Shown one piece after another: positions 54,495 to 62,285 of a stretch of DNA of 64,000 nucleotides. Numbering within the stretch: the first letter of the stretch is position 1; each line of letters starts with the position of its first letter. The position numbers were made by a program, and so were the translations under genes. Source of the DNA: Streptomyces longhuiensis (GTDB lineage: Bacteria; Actinomycetota; Actinomycetes; Streptomycetales; Streptomycetaceae); contig NZ_CP085173.1 of assembly GCF_020616555.1 (NCBI RefSeq), positions 3,917,501-3,981,500 on the forward strand, written 5' to 3'. Below the pieces are notes generated by a model. The model made no database searches. It was not told the origin of the DNA and was given only the letters and a program-made list of their open reading frames with translations.

Positions 54495-55412
54495 ATGGCT
54501 CCACCTATTTGGAATGTCACAGAAGGAACACGAAGCCTAGAAGCCAACAGAAAGGGCATACGCCGACGATCTCTGCTCATCGGTGCCACCGCTCTCGGTG
54601 CGGCCGGCGCCGTCGGGGCCGCGGGTTGCAGCCGCGTACCGGACGGCGACACCCTCGCGCGGCTCCAGGCTCAGGGCACGGTGCGTCTCGGGATCGCGGG
54701 CGAGGTGCCCTACGGCTACATCGACGACAGCGGAAAGTTCACGGGTGAGGCCGTCGAACTCGCCAAGGTCATCTTCAAACGGCTCGGTATCGGCCATGTC
54801 CAGCCCGTCGCCACCGACTTCAGCTCCCTGATACCCGGCCTGCAGACCCAGCAGTTCGACGTGGTGTCGGCCGGGATGTACATCAACAAGGAGCGCTGCC
54901 GGCAGGTCATCTTCTCGGACCCCGAGTACCAGATGCTGGACTCCTTCATCGTCCGCAAGGGCAACCCGAAGAACCTGCACGACTACGCGGACTGCGTGAA
55001 GGCGAAGGCGAAGTTCGGCACGGGCACCGGCTACGCGGAGATCGCCTACGCGGTCGAGGCGGGCTACAAGGAGAGCGACATCGTCATCCTCCAGGACCAG
55101 GTCGCCGGCCTGAACGCCGTGGAGGCGGGACGTATCGACGTGTTCGCCGGCACCGCCCTCACCACGCGTGAGGTGACGAAGAAGAGCCGCAAGGCCGAGC
55201 ACACCGAGCCGTTCGCTCCCCTGGTCGGAGGCAAGAAGCACGTCGACGGCGGCGGATTCACGTTCCGCTCGAACGACACCGAGATGCGCGACGCCTTCAA
55301 CAAGGAGATCCACAAGATGAAGGCGAGCGGCGAACTCTTCCGCATTCTGCGGCCGTTCGGCTTCACCCAGGCCGAGATGACGAAGCTGACCGCAGAGGAG
55401 CTGTGCAAATGA
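54495..55412 (+). CDS. EhuB-like amino-acid/ectoine-type solute-binding lipoprotein
   Basis: ATG 54495. The 305-residue protein has a twin-arginine-type lipoprotein signal (RRRSLLIGATALGAAGAVGA then AGC, Cys about 42). The SBP_bac_3 domain follows: TVRLGIAGEVPYGYIDDSGK, FSSLIPGLQTQQFDVVSAGM, INKERCRQVIFSDPEYQ, RPFGFTQAEMTKLTAEELC. The phrase AGEVPYGYID and the C-terminal FGFTxAE are strongly EhuB-like (ectoine/hydroxyectoine binding). The cluster lacks the ectoine hydrolase EutD, so the ligand may differ. Confidence 0.82.
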   Translation: MAPPIWNVTEGTRSLEANRKGIRRRSLLIGATALGAAGAVGAAGCSRVPDGDTLARLQAQGTVRLGIAGEVPYGYIDDSGKFTGEAVELAKVIFKRLGIGHVQPVATDFSSLIPGLQTQQFDVVSAGMYINKERCRQVIFSDPEYQMLDSFIVRKGNPKNLHDYADCVKAKAKFGTGTGYAEIAYAVEAGYKESDIVILQDQVAGLNAVEAGRIDVFAGTALTTREVTKKSRKAEHTEPFAPLVGGKKHVDGGGFTFRSNDTEMRDAFNKEIHKMKASGELFRILRPFGFTQAEMTKLTAEELCK

Positions 55413-56155
55413 CAGCGGGACTGTGGGAACACTGGGTCCTTCCGGGCATCTGGATCACGATCCAGCTCACCGTGTACAGCGCGGCCCTCGCGACCGCCGT
55501 CGCCTTCGGTGTGGGCATGGCCCGCACCCACCGGCTGAAGATCGTGCGCTTCGTCGCCGGCTTCTACACCGAGGTCTTCCGCGGCACGTCGGCGCTGATC
55601 CTGATGTTCTGGATCTTCTTCGTGCTGCCGCAGCTCGCCGGCTGGTCGCTGGTCCCGATGTGGGCCGCGGTCCTGGCGCTCGGCCTGTCCTACGGCGCGT
55701 ACGGCGCCGAGGTGGTGCGCGGCGCGCTCAACGCCGTGGCGCCCGCCCAGCGCGAAGCGGGGGTCGCGCTGAGCTTCACCCCGTGGCAGCGGATGCGGCT
55801 GATCCTGCTGCCGCAGGCCGTGCCGGAGATGATCCCGCCGTTCTCGAACCTGCTGGTCGAGCTCCTCAAGGGCACCGCCCTGGTCTCGCTGCTCGGCATC
55901 GGTGACGTCTCGTTCGCCGCGTACCTGGTGCGCCTCGCCACCCAGGAGAGCGCCCAGATCTACGCGATCACCCTGGTCATCTACTTCGTGATCGCCTTCC
56001 TGCTCACGCGCGGGATGCGCGCGCTCGAGCGCAAGACCAAGGCCGGCATAGGCCGGCGCCCCGACCCGGGAACCGGCATCATGCGCAAGCTCAACATCCG
56101 TCAGACGACGGAGACCGCTCCCGTTCCCACCAGCGCGGGAGGTGGCGGCGCGTGA
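55409..56155 (+). CDS. EhuC-like ABC transporter permease
   Basis: ATG 55409 overlaps the binding-protein stop (ATGA); GTG 55403 is less likely. The 248-residue HisM-type permease has five or so membrane helices. The EAA loop region PAQREAGVALSFTPWQRMRLI lies near residue 116, and a basic C-terminal tail follows (RALERKTKAGIGRRPDPG). It overlaps the next permease gene (GTGA). It forms a heterodimer with the EhuD-like subunit. Confidence 0.88.
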   Translation: MTAGLWEHWVLPGIWITIQLTVYSAALATAVAFGVGMARTHRLKIVRFVAGFYTEVFRGTSALILMFWIFFVLPQLAGWSLVPMWAAVLALGLSYGAYGAEVVRGALNAVAPAQREAGVALSFTPWQRMRLILLPQAVPEMIPPFSNLLVELLKGTALVSLLGIGDVSFAAYLVRLATQESAQIYAITLVIYFVIAFLLTRGMRALERKTKAGIGRRPDPGTGIMRKLNIRQTTETAPVPTSAGGGGA

Positions 56156-56820
56156 TCACCACCGCATCCGGCACCTGGGACTGGTCGGCCGTCGCCGACT
56201 TCATGCCGCACTTCTGGGACGGCGTGCTCGTCACGCTCCAGGCGCTCGTCCTCGGCTCGCTGATCTCCTTCAGCCTCGGCCTCGTCTGGGCCATCGCCTT
56301 CCGCGCCCCGACGCGCTTCGTGCGCTGGCCGGTGGGCGTCGTCACCGAGTTCATCCGCAACACCCCGCTGCTCGTGCAACTCTTCTTCCTGTACTTCGTG
56401 CTGCCGGAGTGGGGCATCCAGTTCTCCGCCCTGACCACCGGCATCGTCGCCATCGGCCTGCACTACTCGACGTACACCGCGCAGGTCTACCGCGCGGGCA
56501 TCGAGGCCGTGCCCGCCGGCCAGTGGGAGGCGGCGCGGGCGCTGAGCCTGCCGTACCGCAGGACATGGACCGCGGTGATCCTGCCGCAGGCCATCCGCCG
56601 CGTGATCCCGGCGCTCGGCAACTACGTGATCGCGATGCTGAAGGACACCCCGCTGCTCGCCGGGATCGGCGTGCTCGAACTGCTTCAGCGGTCCCGCCTG
56701 GAAGCGGCCCAGACCTTCCAGTACACGGAGGCCCTGACCGTCGTGGGTGTCGCCTTCATCGTCATCGCCTACCCCTCCTCCCTCCTCCTCCGAGCCTTGG
56801 AGCGACGTCTTGTCCGCTGA
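56152..56820 (+). CDS. EhuD-like ABC transporter permease
   Basis: GTG overlapping the previous stop. The 222-residue permease has the His/Glu/Gln-type layout: VTLQALVLGSLISFSLGLVWA, EFIRNTPLLVQLFFLYFVLPEWG, and an EAA loop QWEAARALSLPYRRTWTAVILP near residue 122. It pairs with the EhuC-like subunit. It overlaps the ATPase gene by 11 bases. Confidence 0.88.
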   Translation: MITTASGTWDWSAVADFMPHFWDGVLVTLQALVLGSLISFSLGLVWAIAFRAPTRFVRWPVGVVTEFIRNTPLLVQLFFLYFVLPEWGIQFSALTTGIVAIGLHYSTYTAQVYRAGIEAVPAGQWEAARALSLPYRRTWTAVILPQAIRRVIPALGNYVIAMLKDTPLLAGIGVLELLQRSRLEAAQTFQYTEALTVVGVAFIVIAYPSSLLLRALERRLVR

Positions 56821-57625
56821 CGCGAACCTCCCCAAAGACCAGCCGAACCCCAAGGTGGACGGCAGCGAGCTGATCCGCTTCGACAAGGTCGTCAAGCGCT
56901 TCGGCGGCAACACCGTCCTCGACGAGCTCGACTTCTCCGTCGACTCCGGCAAGCACGTCACGCTGATCGGCCCGTCGGGCTCCGGCAAGACGACGATCCT
57001 CCGGCTCCTGATGACCCTGATCAAGCCCGACGAGGGCACGATCAAGGTCAACGGCGACTACCTCACGCACGAGGAGAAGGCCGGCAAGCTCGTCCCGGCC
57101 GGCGAGAAGCACATCCGCGAGGTCCGCAAGAACATCGGGATGGTCTTCCAGCAGTTCAACCTCTTCCCGAACATGAAGGTCCTGCGCAACATCATGGAGG
57201 CGCCGGTCACCGTGCTCGGCCTCTCCAAGGACGAGGCGGAGCAGCGCGCCCGCGAGCTGCTCGACATGGTCGGTCTCGGCGACCGCTGCGACGCGTACCC
57301 GACGCAGCTCTCGGGCGGCCAGCAGCAGCGCGTCGCCATCGCCCGCGCCCTCGCGATGCGCCCACAGGTGCTGCTCCTCGACGAGGTCACCTCGGCACTC
57401 GACCCGGAGCTCGTCGCCGGCGTCCTGGACGTGCTGCGCGACATCGCGCACACCACGGACATCACGATGCTCTGCGTGACCCACGAGATGAATTTCGCCC
57501 GCGACATCTCGGACCAGGTCCTGATGTTCGACGCGGGCCGGGTCATCGAGTCCGGGGCGCCGGAGAAGATCTTCAGCGATCCGGAGCACGAGCGGACACG
57601 GGAATTTCTCAGCGCAGTTCTGTGA
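56810..57625 (+). CDS. EhuA-like amino-acid ABC transporter ATPase
   Basis: TTG 56810 is chosen because GGAG lies seven bases upstream and the reading upstream is only the permease tail. The 271-residue ATPase has Walker A GPSGSGKTT near residue 49, Q-loop MVFQQFNLFPNM, signature LSGGQQQRVAIARAL, Walker B VLLLDEVTSALDPELV and H-loop CVTHEMNFA. It powers the importer. Confidence 0.93.
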   Translation: MSADANLPKDQPNPKVDGSELIRFDKVVKRFGGNTVLDELDFSVDSGKHVTLIGPSGSGKTTILRLLMTLIKPDEGTIKVNGDYLTHEEKAGKLVPAGEKHIREVRKNIGMVFQQFNLFPNMKVLRNIMEAPVTVLGLSKDEAEQRARELLDMVGLGDRCDAYPTQLSGGQQQRVAIARALAMRPQVLLLDEVTSALDPELVAGVLDVLRDIAHTTDITMLCVTHEMNFARDISDQVLMFDAGRVIESGAPEKIFSDPEHERTREFLSAVL

Positions 57626-57677
57626 CCACGATCGGTGAGGGCCGGTAAGTGCGGAGGTCCCAAACCTGGGGCATGAC

Positions 57678-57694
57678 TTTGGCATATGCCAGGG
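57678..57694. promoter_or_regulatory. Palindromic element TGGCATATGCCA, copy 2
   Basis: TTTGGCATATGCCAGGG, identical over 17 bases to the element at 43,840-43,856, lies 130 bases before the IclR-type gene and 50 bases after the ATPase stop. The intergenic region (57,626-57,822) holds no gene. A candidate -35/-10 pair near TTGGCGACTATCG (57,764-57,776) follows. Confidence 0.6.
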
Positions 57695-57822
57695 TGGCGC
57701 GTTCCTGCTGACAGACCCGGAGCGCGCCACCAATGTCGCCAACAGGCCCCCCACAATGGCCTCTTGGCGACTATCGTGGATCGAGGCCAGCTGTCCGGAA
57801 CCGGTCCTTGCAGGGGGATGCC

Positions 57823-58581
57823 GTGGCGCTGAAGCACGAGCCGATCGCGCAGCACCACTCGGTGCAGCACGCCCTTCGTGTGCTCGAAACCGTCGCACGA
57901 CGCGGCGTCGGTGTCACCGACACCGAGCTCAGCAACGAGACCGGGCTGCCCGCCGACCGGCTCACCACGCTGCTGCGCATGCTGCGCCGCGAGGGGTACG
58001 TGGAGCAGACCTCCGACGGCGCGTACGTCACAGGCGACACGCTGACCAGCCTCGGCTCGGCGCAGAGCCGTGAGGACGCGCTCACCACGAGCCTCCAGCG
58101 CAACCTCGACCGGCTGCGCGAGACGGTGGGCGCGGCGGTCTATCTCAGCCGGTACGTCGACGGCGAGATCCGCATCACCCAGTTCGCCCAGGGCCCCACG
58201 ACCCCCGCGGTCAACGAGTGGGTGGACTTCCGCTCCGCGGCGCACGCCAGCGCGATCGGCAAGAGCCTCCTCGGCCAGCTCGACCTCAACGGGCGGCGCG
58301 ACCACCTCTCCCGCCACAAGATGGCCCGCCTCACCTCGCGCACGATCACGAACGAGCGCGTCCTGCTCTCCAAGCTCGACGCCCAGCCCGCGACGGTTCC
58401 GGTCCTCGACCTCCAGGAGTACGCGGTGGGCACGGTGTGCGCCGCCGTCCCGATCACGGCAGGCTCCTCGGTGGGCGCGCTGGCCCTTTCCCTCCCGATC
58501 GAGCACGCCCACCGCCTGCACCACGCGGCGGACACCCTGAACCGCGGGGCGGCTCCGCTCCTGCTCTCCCTGGCGATCTAG
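57823..58581 (+). CDS. IclR-family transcriptional regulator
   Basis: GTG 57823 follows AGGGGGATGCC; the longer frame crosses the promoter. The 252-residue protein has a winged helix-turn-helix at about 12-75 (HALRVLETVARRGVGVTDTE, PADRLTTLLRMLRREGYVEQ). An IclR effector domain follows (FRSAAHASAIGKSLLGQL, GTVCAAVPITAGSSVGALAL). It sits at the end of the catabolic cluster and likely senses the transported substrate. Confidence 0.88.
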   Translation: MALKHEPIAQHHSVQHALRVLETVARRGVGVTDTELSNETGLPADRLTTLLRMLRREGYVEQTSDGAYVTGDTLTSLGSAQSREDALTTSLQRNLDRLRETVGAAVYLSRYVDGEIRITQFAQGPTTPAVNEWVDFRSAAHASAIGKSLLGQLDLNGRRDHLSRHKMARLTSRTITNERVLLSKLDAQPATVPVLDLQEYAVGTVCAAVPITAGSSVGALALSLPIEHAHRLHHAADTLNRGAAPLLLSLAI

Positions 58582-58644
58582 GCACCCGCCCCCCGGGGTG
58601 TGCAGAGCACCCCTCAGGACCAGGTATTATTTTCGAGTCAGCAG

Positions 58645-58718
58645 GCGCCGCTAGCTCAGTTGGTTAGAGCAGCTGACTCTTAATCAGCGGGTCCGGGGTT
58701 CGAGTCCCTGGCGGCGCA
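58645..58718 (+). tRNA. tRNA-Lys (anticodon CTT), copy 2
   Basis: Identical 74 bases to the copy at 44,561 (anticodon loop CTCTTAA, discriminator A, no CCA). A good -10, TATTAT, lies at 58625-58630. Upstream sequence differs from copy 1 beyond GTCAGCAG. A terminator follows at 58,727-58,760, then a damaged copy of the tRNA 3' half. Confidence 0.97.
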
Positions 58719-58726
58719 CAGACACG

Positions 58727-58760
58727 GTGAAGGCCCTCCACGAAAGTGGGGGGCCTTCAC
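58727..58760 (+). terminator. Terminator of tRNA-Lys copy 2
   Basis: GTGAAGGCCCTCCAC (58727-58741), loop GAAA, GTGGGGGGCCTTCAC (58746-58760): 15-base-pair stem with one mismatch. Confidence 0.8.
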
Positions 58761-58799
58761 TCATCGGCAGGCCCACCCCGACGCAGCGAGAGCGGCTGG

Positions 58800-58847
58800 G
58801 GGTCCGGGGTTCGAGTCCCTGGCCGCGCGCAGACACAGTGAAGGCCC
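58800..58847 (+). pseudogene. Remnant of tRNA-Lys 3' half plus terminator start
   Basis: GGGTCCGGGGTTCGAGTCCC and the following bases repeat 58,689-58,736 with three changes in about 47 bases, at an offset of 111 bases. It contains the T-arm and a damaged acceptor 3' strand (CCGCGCG instead of GCGGCGC) but no 5' half. It is a likely scar of a former integration (att duplication) or a slippage event. The rest of this gene-free stretch to 58,888 holds a second imperfect hairpin. Confidence 0.85.
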
Positions 58848-58888
58848 CTGCGGAAGCGGCAGGCCTTTCACCTGTCGCCTCTCACGCA

Positions 58889-59548
58889 TCAAGCCCTCAG
58901 GTAAGCCAGCACCGCCAGCACCCTTCGATGGGTGTCCGAGTCGTCGGCCGGTGGCAGGTCCAGTTTTCCCAGGATGTTGCCGATGTGCTTGCCGACCGCG
59001 GCCTCGTTCACCACCAGGTCCCGGGCGATCGCGCCGTTCGACCTGCCCTCGGCGACCAGGGCGAGTACCTCTCGCTCGCGCGGGGTGAGGCGCTCCAGGG
59101 GGTCACGGCGGCGGCGCAGCAGCCGGCGTACCACTTCGGGGTCGACGACCGTGCCGCCGGAAGCGACCCGTTCCACCGCCTCGACGAACTGCTCGACCTG
59201 CCCGACGCGGTCCTTGAGCAGATAGCCGACGCCGGTGCCGTCGCCCGTGTCGAGGAGCTCGGCCGCGTACGAGCGCTGCACGTACTGGCTGAGGACCAGG
59301 ACCGGAAGGCCGGGGCGGTCCGCGCGCAGGGCGAGCGCGGCGCGCAGGCCCTCGTCCTGGAATCCGGGCGGCATCCGTACGTCGGTGAGGACGAGGTCCG
59401 GCGTGTGCTCGGCGACGGCGGCGCGCAGCGCGTCCGCGTCGCCGACCGCGGCGACCACCTCGTGCCCGAACCGGGCGAGCAGGCCCACGAGGCCCTCGCG
59501 CAGCAGCACCGCGTCCTCGGCGAGGACCACTCTCAGAGCGCTGGGCAC
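58889..59548 (-). CDS. LuxR/NarL-family response regulator
   Basis: GTG at 59,548 gives [12 protein letters not shown]. The 219-residue protein has a receiver domain (phospho-Asp in [13 protein letters not shown] near residue 54, Lys in YLLKDRVGQ). The C-terminal LuxR helix-turn-helix reads [20 protein letters not shown] then [20 protein letters not shown]. It overlaps the kinase gene by 16 bases and is the output of the HxlR-kinase-regulator operon. Confidence 0.92.
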   Translation of the reverse strand: MPSALRVVLAEDAVLLREGLVGLLARFGHEVVAAVGDADALRAAVAEHTPDLVLTDVRMPPGFQDEGLRAALALRADRPGLPVLVLSQYVQRSYAAELLDTGDGTGVGYLLKDRVGQVEQFVEAVERVASGGTVVDPEVVRRLLRRRRDPLERLTPREREVLALVAEGRSNGAIARDLVVNEAAVGKHIGNILGKLDLPPADDSDTHRRVLAVLAYLRA

Positions 59549-60798
59549 GGGATCTCCAGGGACAGTGCGGTCGGCCCGCCGGCCGGGCTGGTGATCGCCA
59601 GTGTGCCATCGAGGACGGCGAGACGGTCGGCGAGTCCGGTGAGCCCGCTGCCGCCCGCGGGGTCGGCGCCGCCGCCCCCGTCGTCGTGCACCTCGATGAC
59701 GAGGCGGCCGCGCTCGTGGCGTGCGGTGAGCCGGGCGTGGCCGGCGCCGCTGTGCTTGGCGGTGTTGGCGAGGGCCTCGCACACCGCGAAGTAGGCGGCG
59801 GACTCTACGGGTCCGGGCAGCCGGGGCAGGTCGATACGGGTGTCGACGGGGACGGTCGAGCGGTCGGCGGCGTCGTCGAGGGCGGCCGCGAGCCCGTAGT
59901 CGGCGAGGACCTGGGGGTGGATTCCATGGATCAACTCCCTCAGCTCCACGAGGACTTGGCCGGCCTCGTCGTGCGCGGCGGCGATGCGTTCGGCGAGCGG
60001 TCCCGTCGCGGGGGCGTCGAGGCGGGCGAGTCCGAGGCTCATCGTGAGGGCGACCAGGCGCTGTTGGGCGCCGTCGTGCAGGTCGCGCTCGATACGGCGC
60101 CGCTCGGCCTCGAACGCGGCGACCAGGCGCGCCCGCGACCTGGTGACCTCCGCGAGCCGCGCCTCCTCCTCCGTCTCGCGGGGCGCGAGCAGCAGCCGGG
60201 CGAGCGCGGCCCGCGCCGCGGCGTAGGCGCCGAGCGGGTGGAGGAGCACCGCGAGCAGGGCGAGCCCGGCGACGGTGCACAGGGCGGCCTGCCCGTACGA
60301 GTCGATGAGCCAGAGCTTCACGACCCGGGTGTCGTGCCCGGCGCTCGCGAGCTGGAGCGGCGCCGCCGCCACCGCCCCCGCGAGGCCGATCGTGCAGGTC
60401 AGGACCAGCAGGTCGAGCGGCCACAGGACGAGCGCGAGGAGCGCCGCATAGGCGAGTTCGCGCCAGGTCGCCTGTTCACCGAGACGCAGCCGCAGCCAGG
60501 CCGTGGCGCCGGGCTCGGCCGGTGTGCGGTGCGGGCTGGGCGCCGCCTGCCCGGTCACGGGCCGCAGCCGGCGTCGCTCCAGCGCCCCGACCGGGACCCC
60601 GGCGAGCGCGAGCAGGGCGAGCAGCGGCAGCCCCACGAGGACGAGGGAGAGCACGGCGCCCGCGACGCCGAGCGTCACGAAGGTGACCAGGAGCGGCGCT
60701 CCGACGAGCACCCCTCCCGCGAGATACCCGGCGGCGCGCCACGGGGCGCTGCCGCGCAGGTAGGAGGGGCCACGCAGGGAGGCGGCGAGAGACGTCAT
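59533..60798 (-). CDS. HisKA_3-type sensor histidine kinase
   Basis: ATG 60,798 overlaps the HxlR stop (ATGA). The 421-residue protein has about four to five membrane helices in the first 210 residues and no large sensor domain. The phosphoacceptor [20 protein letters not shown] (His near residue 232) follows. ATP-binding motifs are [13 protein letters not shown] and [21 protein letters not shown]. This is the NarX-like type that partners with LuxR regulators. The signal may be membrane stress, but this is only inference. Confidence 0.92.
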   Translation of the reverse strand: MTSLAASLRGPSYLRGSAPWRAAGYLAGGVLVGAPLLVTFVTLGVAGAVLSLVLVGLPLLALLALAGVPVGALERRRLRPVTGQAAPSPHRTPAEPGATAWLRLRLGEQATWRELAYAALLALVLWPLDLLVLTCTIGLAGAVAAAPLQLASAGHDTRVVKLWLIDSYGQAALCTVAGLALLAVLLHPLGAYAAARAALARLLLAPRETEEEARLAEVTRSRARLVAAFEAERRRIERDLHDGAQQRLVALTMSLGLARLDAPATGPLAERIAAAHDEAGQVLVELRELIHGIHPQVLADYGLAAALDDAADRSTVPVDTRIDLPRLPGPVESAAYFAVCEALANTAKHSGAGHARLTARHERGRLVIEVHDDGGGGADPAGGSGLTGLADRLAVLDGTLAITSPAGGPTALSLEIPCPAL

Positions 60799-61316
60799 CG
60801 GGCGGGGCCGACAGCTGGGGAGCGCCCGGCGGCCGGGGACGACGCCGTGGCAGGGGACGGCCCCGCAGCCGGAGTCGCCCCCTTGACCGGAGACGGCCCC
60901 GCAACCGGAGACGCCCCCTTGACCGGAGACGGCCCCGTCGACTCCCCCGCGTCGAACCTCTGGCGGGCCTCCTCGACCAGGGGCAGGTGCCCGGACGACC
61001 ACTCGGCGAGCGTCGCGAACAGCGGGGCCAGGCTGCGACCCAGGTCGCTGATCTCGTACTCGACCCGGGGCGGCACCTCCGGGTAGTACGTGCGCACGAC
61101 GAGTCCGTCGCGCTCCATCTGTCGCAGGCGCTGCGTGAGCACCTTCGGCGTGATGGTGCCGATGGCGCGCTGGAGCTGCACGAAGCGCTGGGTGCCGTAC
61201 TCGTTGAGCGCCCACAGGATCGGCGTGGTCCAGCGGCTGAAGACGATGTCGAGGACCGGCGAGATCGGGCAGGCCTGCTCGGGGCCGCCGCCCTGCCACC
61301 GCGTACTGCCGCTCAT
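60795..61316 (-). CDS. HxlR-family regulator with repeat-rich C-terminal tail
   Basis: ATG 61,316 follows GGGAGGGCTGT. The 173-residue protein has a winged helix-turn-helix of the HxlR type (CPISPVLDIVFSRWTTPIL, RFVQLQRAIGTITPKVLTQR, LVVRTYYPEVPPRVEYEI) in the first 115 residues. A low-complexity Ala/Ser/Pro tail of 45 residues follows, with GPSPVKGA repeated. The tail is encoded by a 36-bp tandem duplication near 60,879-60,950. It starts an operon with a two-component system and likely controls the divergent oxidoreductase. Confidence 0.88.
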   Translation of the reverse strand: MSGSTRWQGGGPEQACPISPVLDIVFSRWTTPILWALNEYGTQRFVQLQRAIGTITPKVLTQRLRQMERDGLVVRTYYPEVPPRVEYEISDLGRSLAPLFATLAEWSSGHLPLVEEARQRFDAGESTGPSPVKGASPVAGPSPVKGATPAAGPSPATASSPAAGRSPAVGPAR

Positions 61317-61344
61317 ACAGCCCTCCCGGGAAGTCACTTTCCTC

Positions 61345-61354
61345 TAGGTACCTA
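61345..61354. promoter_or_regulatory. Palindromic operator between the HxlR and oxidoreductase genes
   Basis: TAGGTACCTA is a perfect 10-bp palindrome in the 109-base divergent region, flanked by ACTTT repeats (CACTTTCC and CTACTTTAC). This is the usual arrangement for HxlR autoregulation and control of the adjacent redox gene. Confidence 0.55.
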
Positions 61355-61425
61355 CTTTACTCAGGATGCTAGCTTTCGAGAACCGAGCGGGGCCTCAAAG
61401 TCCCCGCAGGACAAGGGAGTTGAAG

Positions 61426-62262
61426 ATGATCGTTGTCACGGGTGCCACCGGGAACGTCGGCCGTCCGCTCGTCACCGCCCTGACCGCCGCGGGCGAGCAG
61501 GTCACCGCCGTGTCGCGCCGCCCCGCGTCCGACCTGCCCGTACGCCACGTCCAGGCGGACGTCGGCGACGCGGAGAGTCTGCGGCCCGCGCTGGAGGGGG
61601 CCGACGCGCTGTTCCTGCTGATCGGCGCGGAGCTGCTGCACGCCGGGGAACCGCCGGCCGCCGTGCTCGACGCGGCGAAGGCGGCCGGTGTGCGCCGGGT
61701 GGTCCTGCTCTCCTCGCAGGGGGCGGTGACGCGGCCCGACGCCGTCTCGCACGCCAGGCTGCACGCGTTCGAGGAGGCCGTACGACAGTCGGGCCTGGAC
61801 TGGACGCTGCTGCGCCCCGGCGGGTTCGCGTCGAACGCCTTCGCCTGGGCCGACTCCGTACGCGCCCACCGCACTGTCGCCGCCCCGTTCGCCGATGTGG
61901 CGCTGCCGGTGATCGACCCGGCGGACATCGCGGCGGCGGCGGCCGTCGTGCTGCGCGAGGACGGTCACGCGGGCCGGGCCTACGAGCTGACGGGACCGGT
62001 GGGCGTCTCACCGCGTGAGCAGGCCGCGGCGCTCGGTGAGGCGATCGGCGCCGAGGTGCGGTTCACCGAGCTGAGCCGCGCCGAGGCCCGTGCCTTCATG
62101 ACGCGGTTCATGCCGGAGCCGGTCGTGGACGGCACGCTCGACATCCTCGGTTCGCCGCACCCCGCCGAGCAGCGGGTGAGCCCGGACGTGCGGACCCTGC
62201 TCGGCCGCGAGCCCGGCACGTTCGCCCAGTGGGCGGCCCGCAACGCGGCGGCCTTCGCCTGA
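61426..62262 (+). CDS. NmrA-like NAD(P)-binding oxidoreductase
   Basis: ATG 61426 has AGGGAGTTGAAG upstream. The 278-residue protein begins with the nucleotide-binding motif MIVVTGATGNVGRPLVTALT. RRVVLLSSQGAV, DWTLLRPGGFASNAFAW and PVIDPADIAAAAAVVL follow, typical of NmrA-like/atypical SDR quinone-reductase-like proteins. It is divergent from an HxlR gene, a common pairing in which the regulator senses oxidants or electrophiles. Confidence 0.88.
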   Translation: MIVVTGATGNVGRPLVTALTAAGEQVTAVSRRPASDLPVRHVQADVGDAESLRPALEGADALFLLIGAELLHAGEPPAAVLDAAKAAGVRRVVLLSSQGAVTRPDAVSHARLHAFEEAVRQSGLDWTLLRPGGFASNAFAWADSVRAHRTVAAPFADVALPVIDPADIAAAAAVVLREDGHAGRAYELTGPVGVSPREQAAALGEAIGAEVRFTELSRAEARAFMTRFMPEPVVDGTLDILGSPHPAEQRVSPDVRTLLGREPGTFAQWAARNAAAFA

Positions 62263-62285
62263 CCGGCCCCGCGAGCGCGCCCGGC

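Noticed and set aside
54495..57625. Assigning the transporter firmly as ectoine/hydroxyectoine uptake (ehuABCD)
   Set aside because: Sequence resembles Ehu proteins but ectoine degradation genes are missing from the cluster, so gene symbols were withheld.
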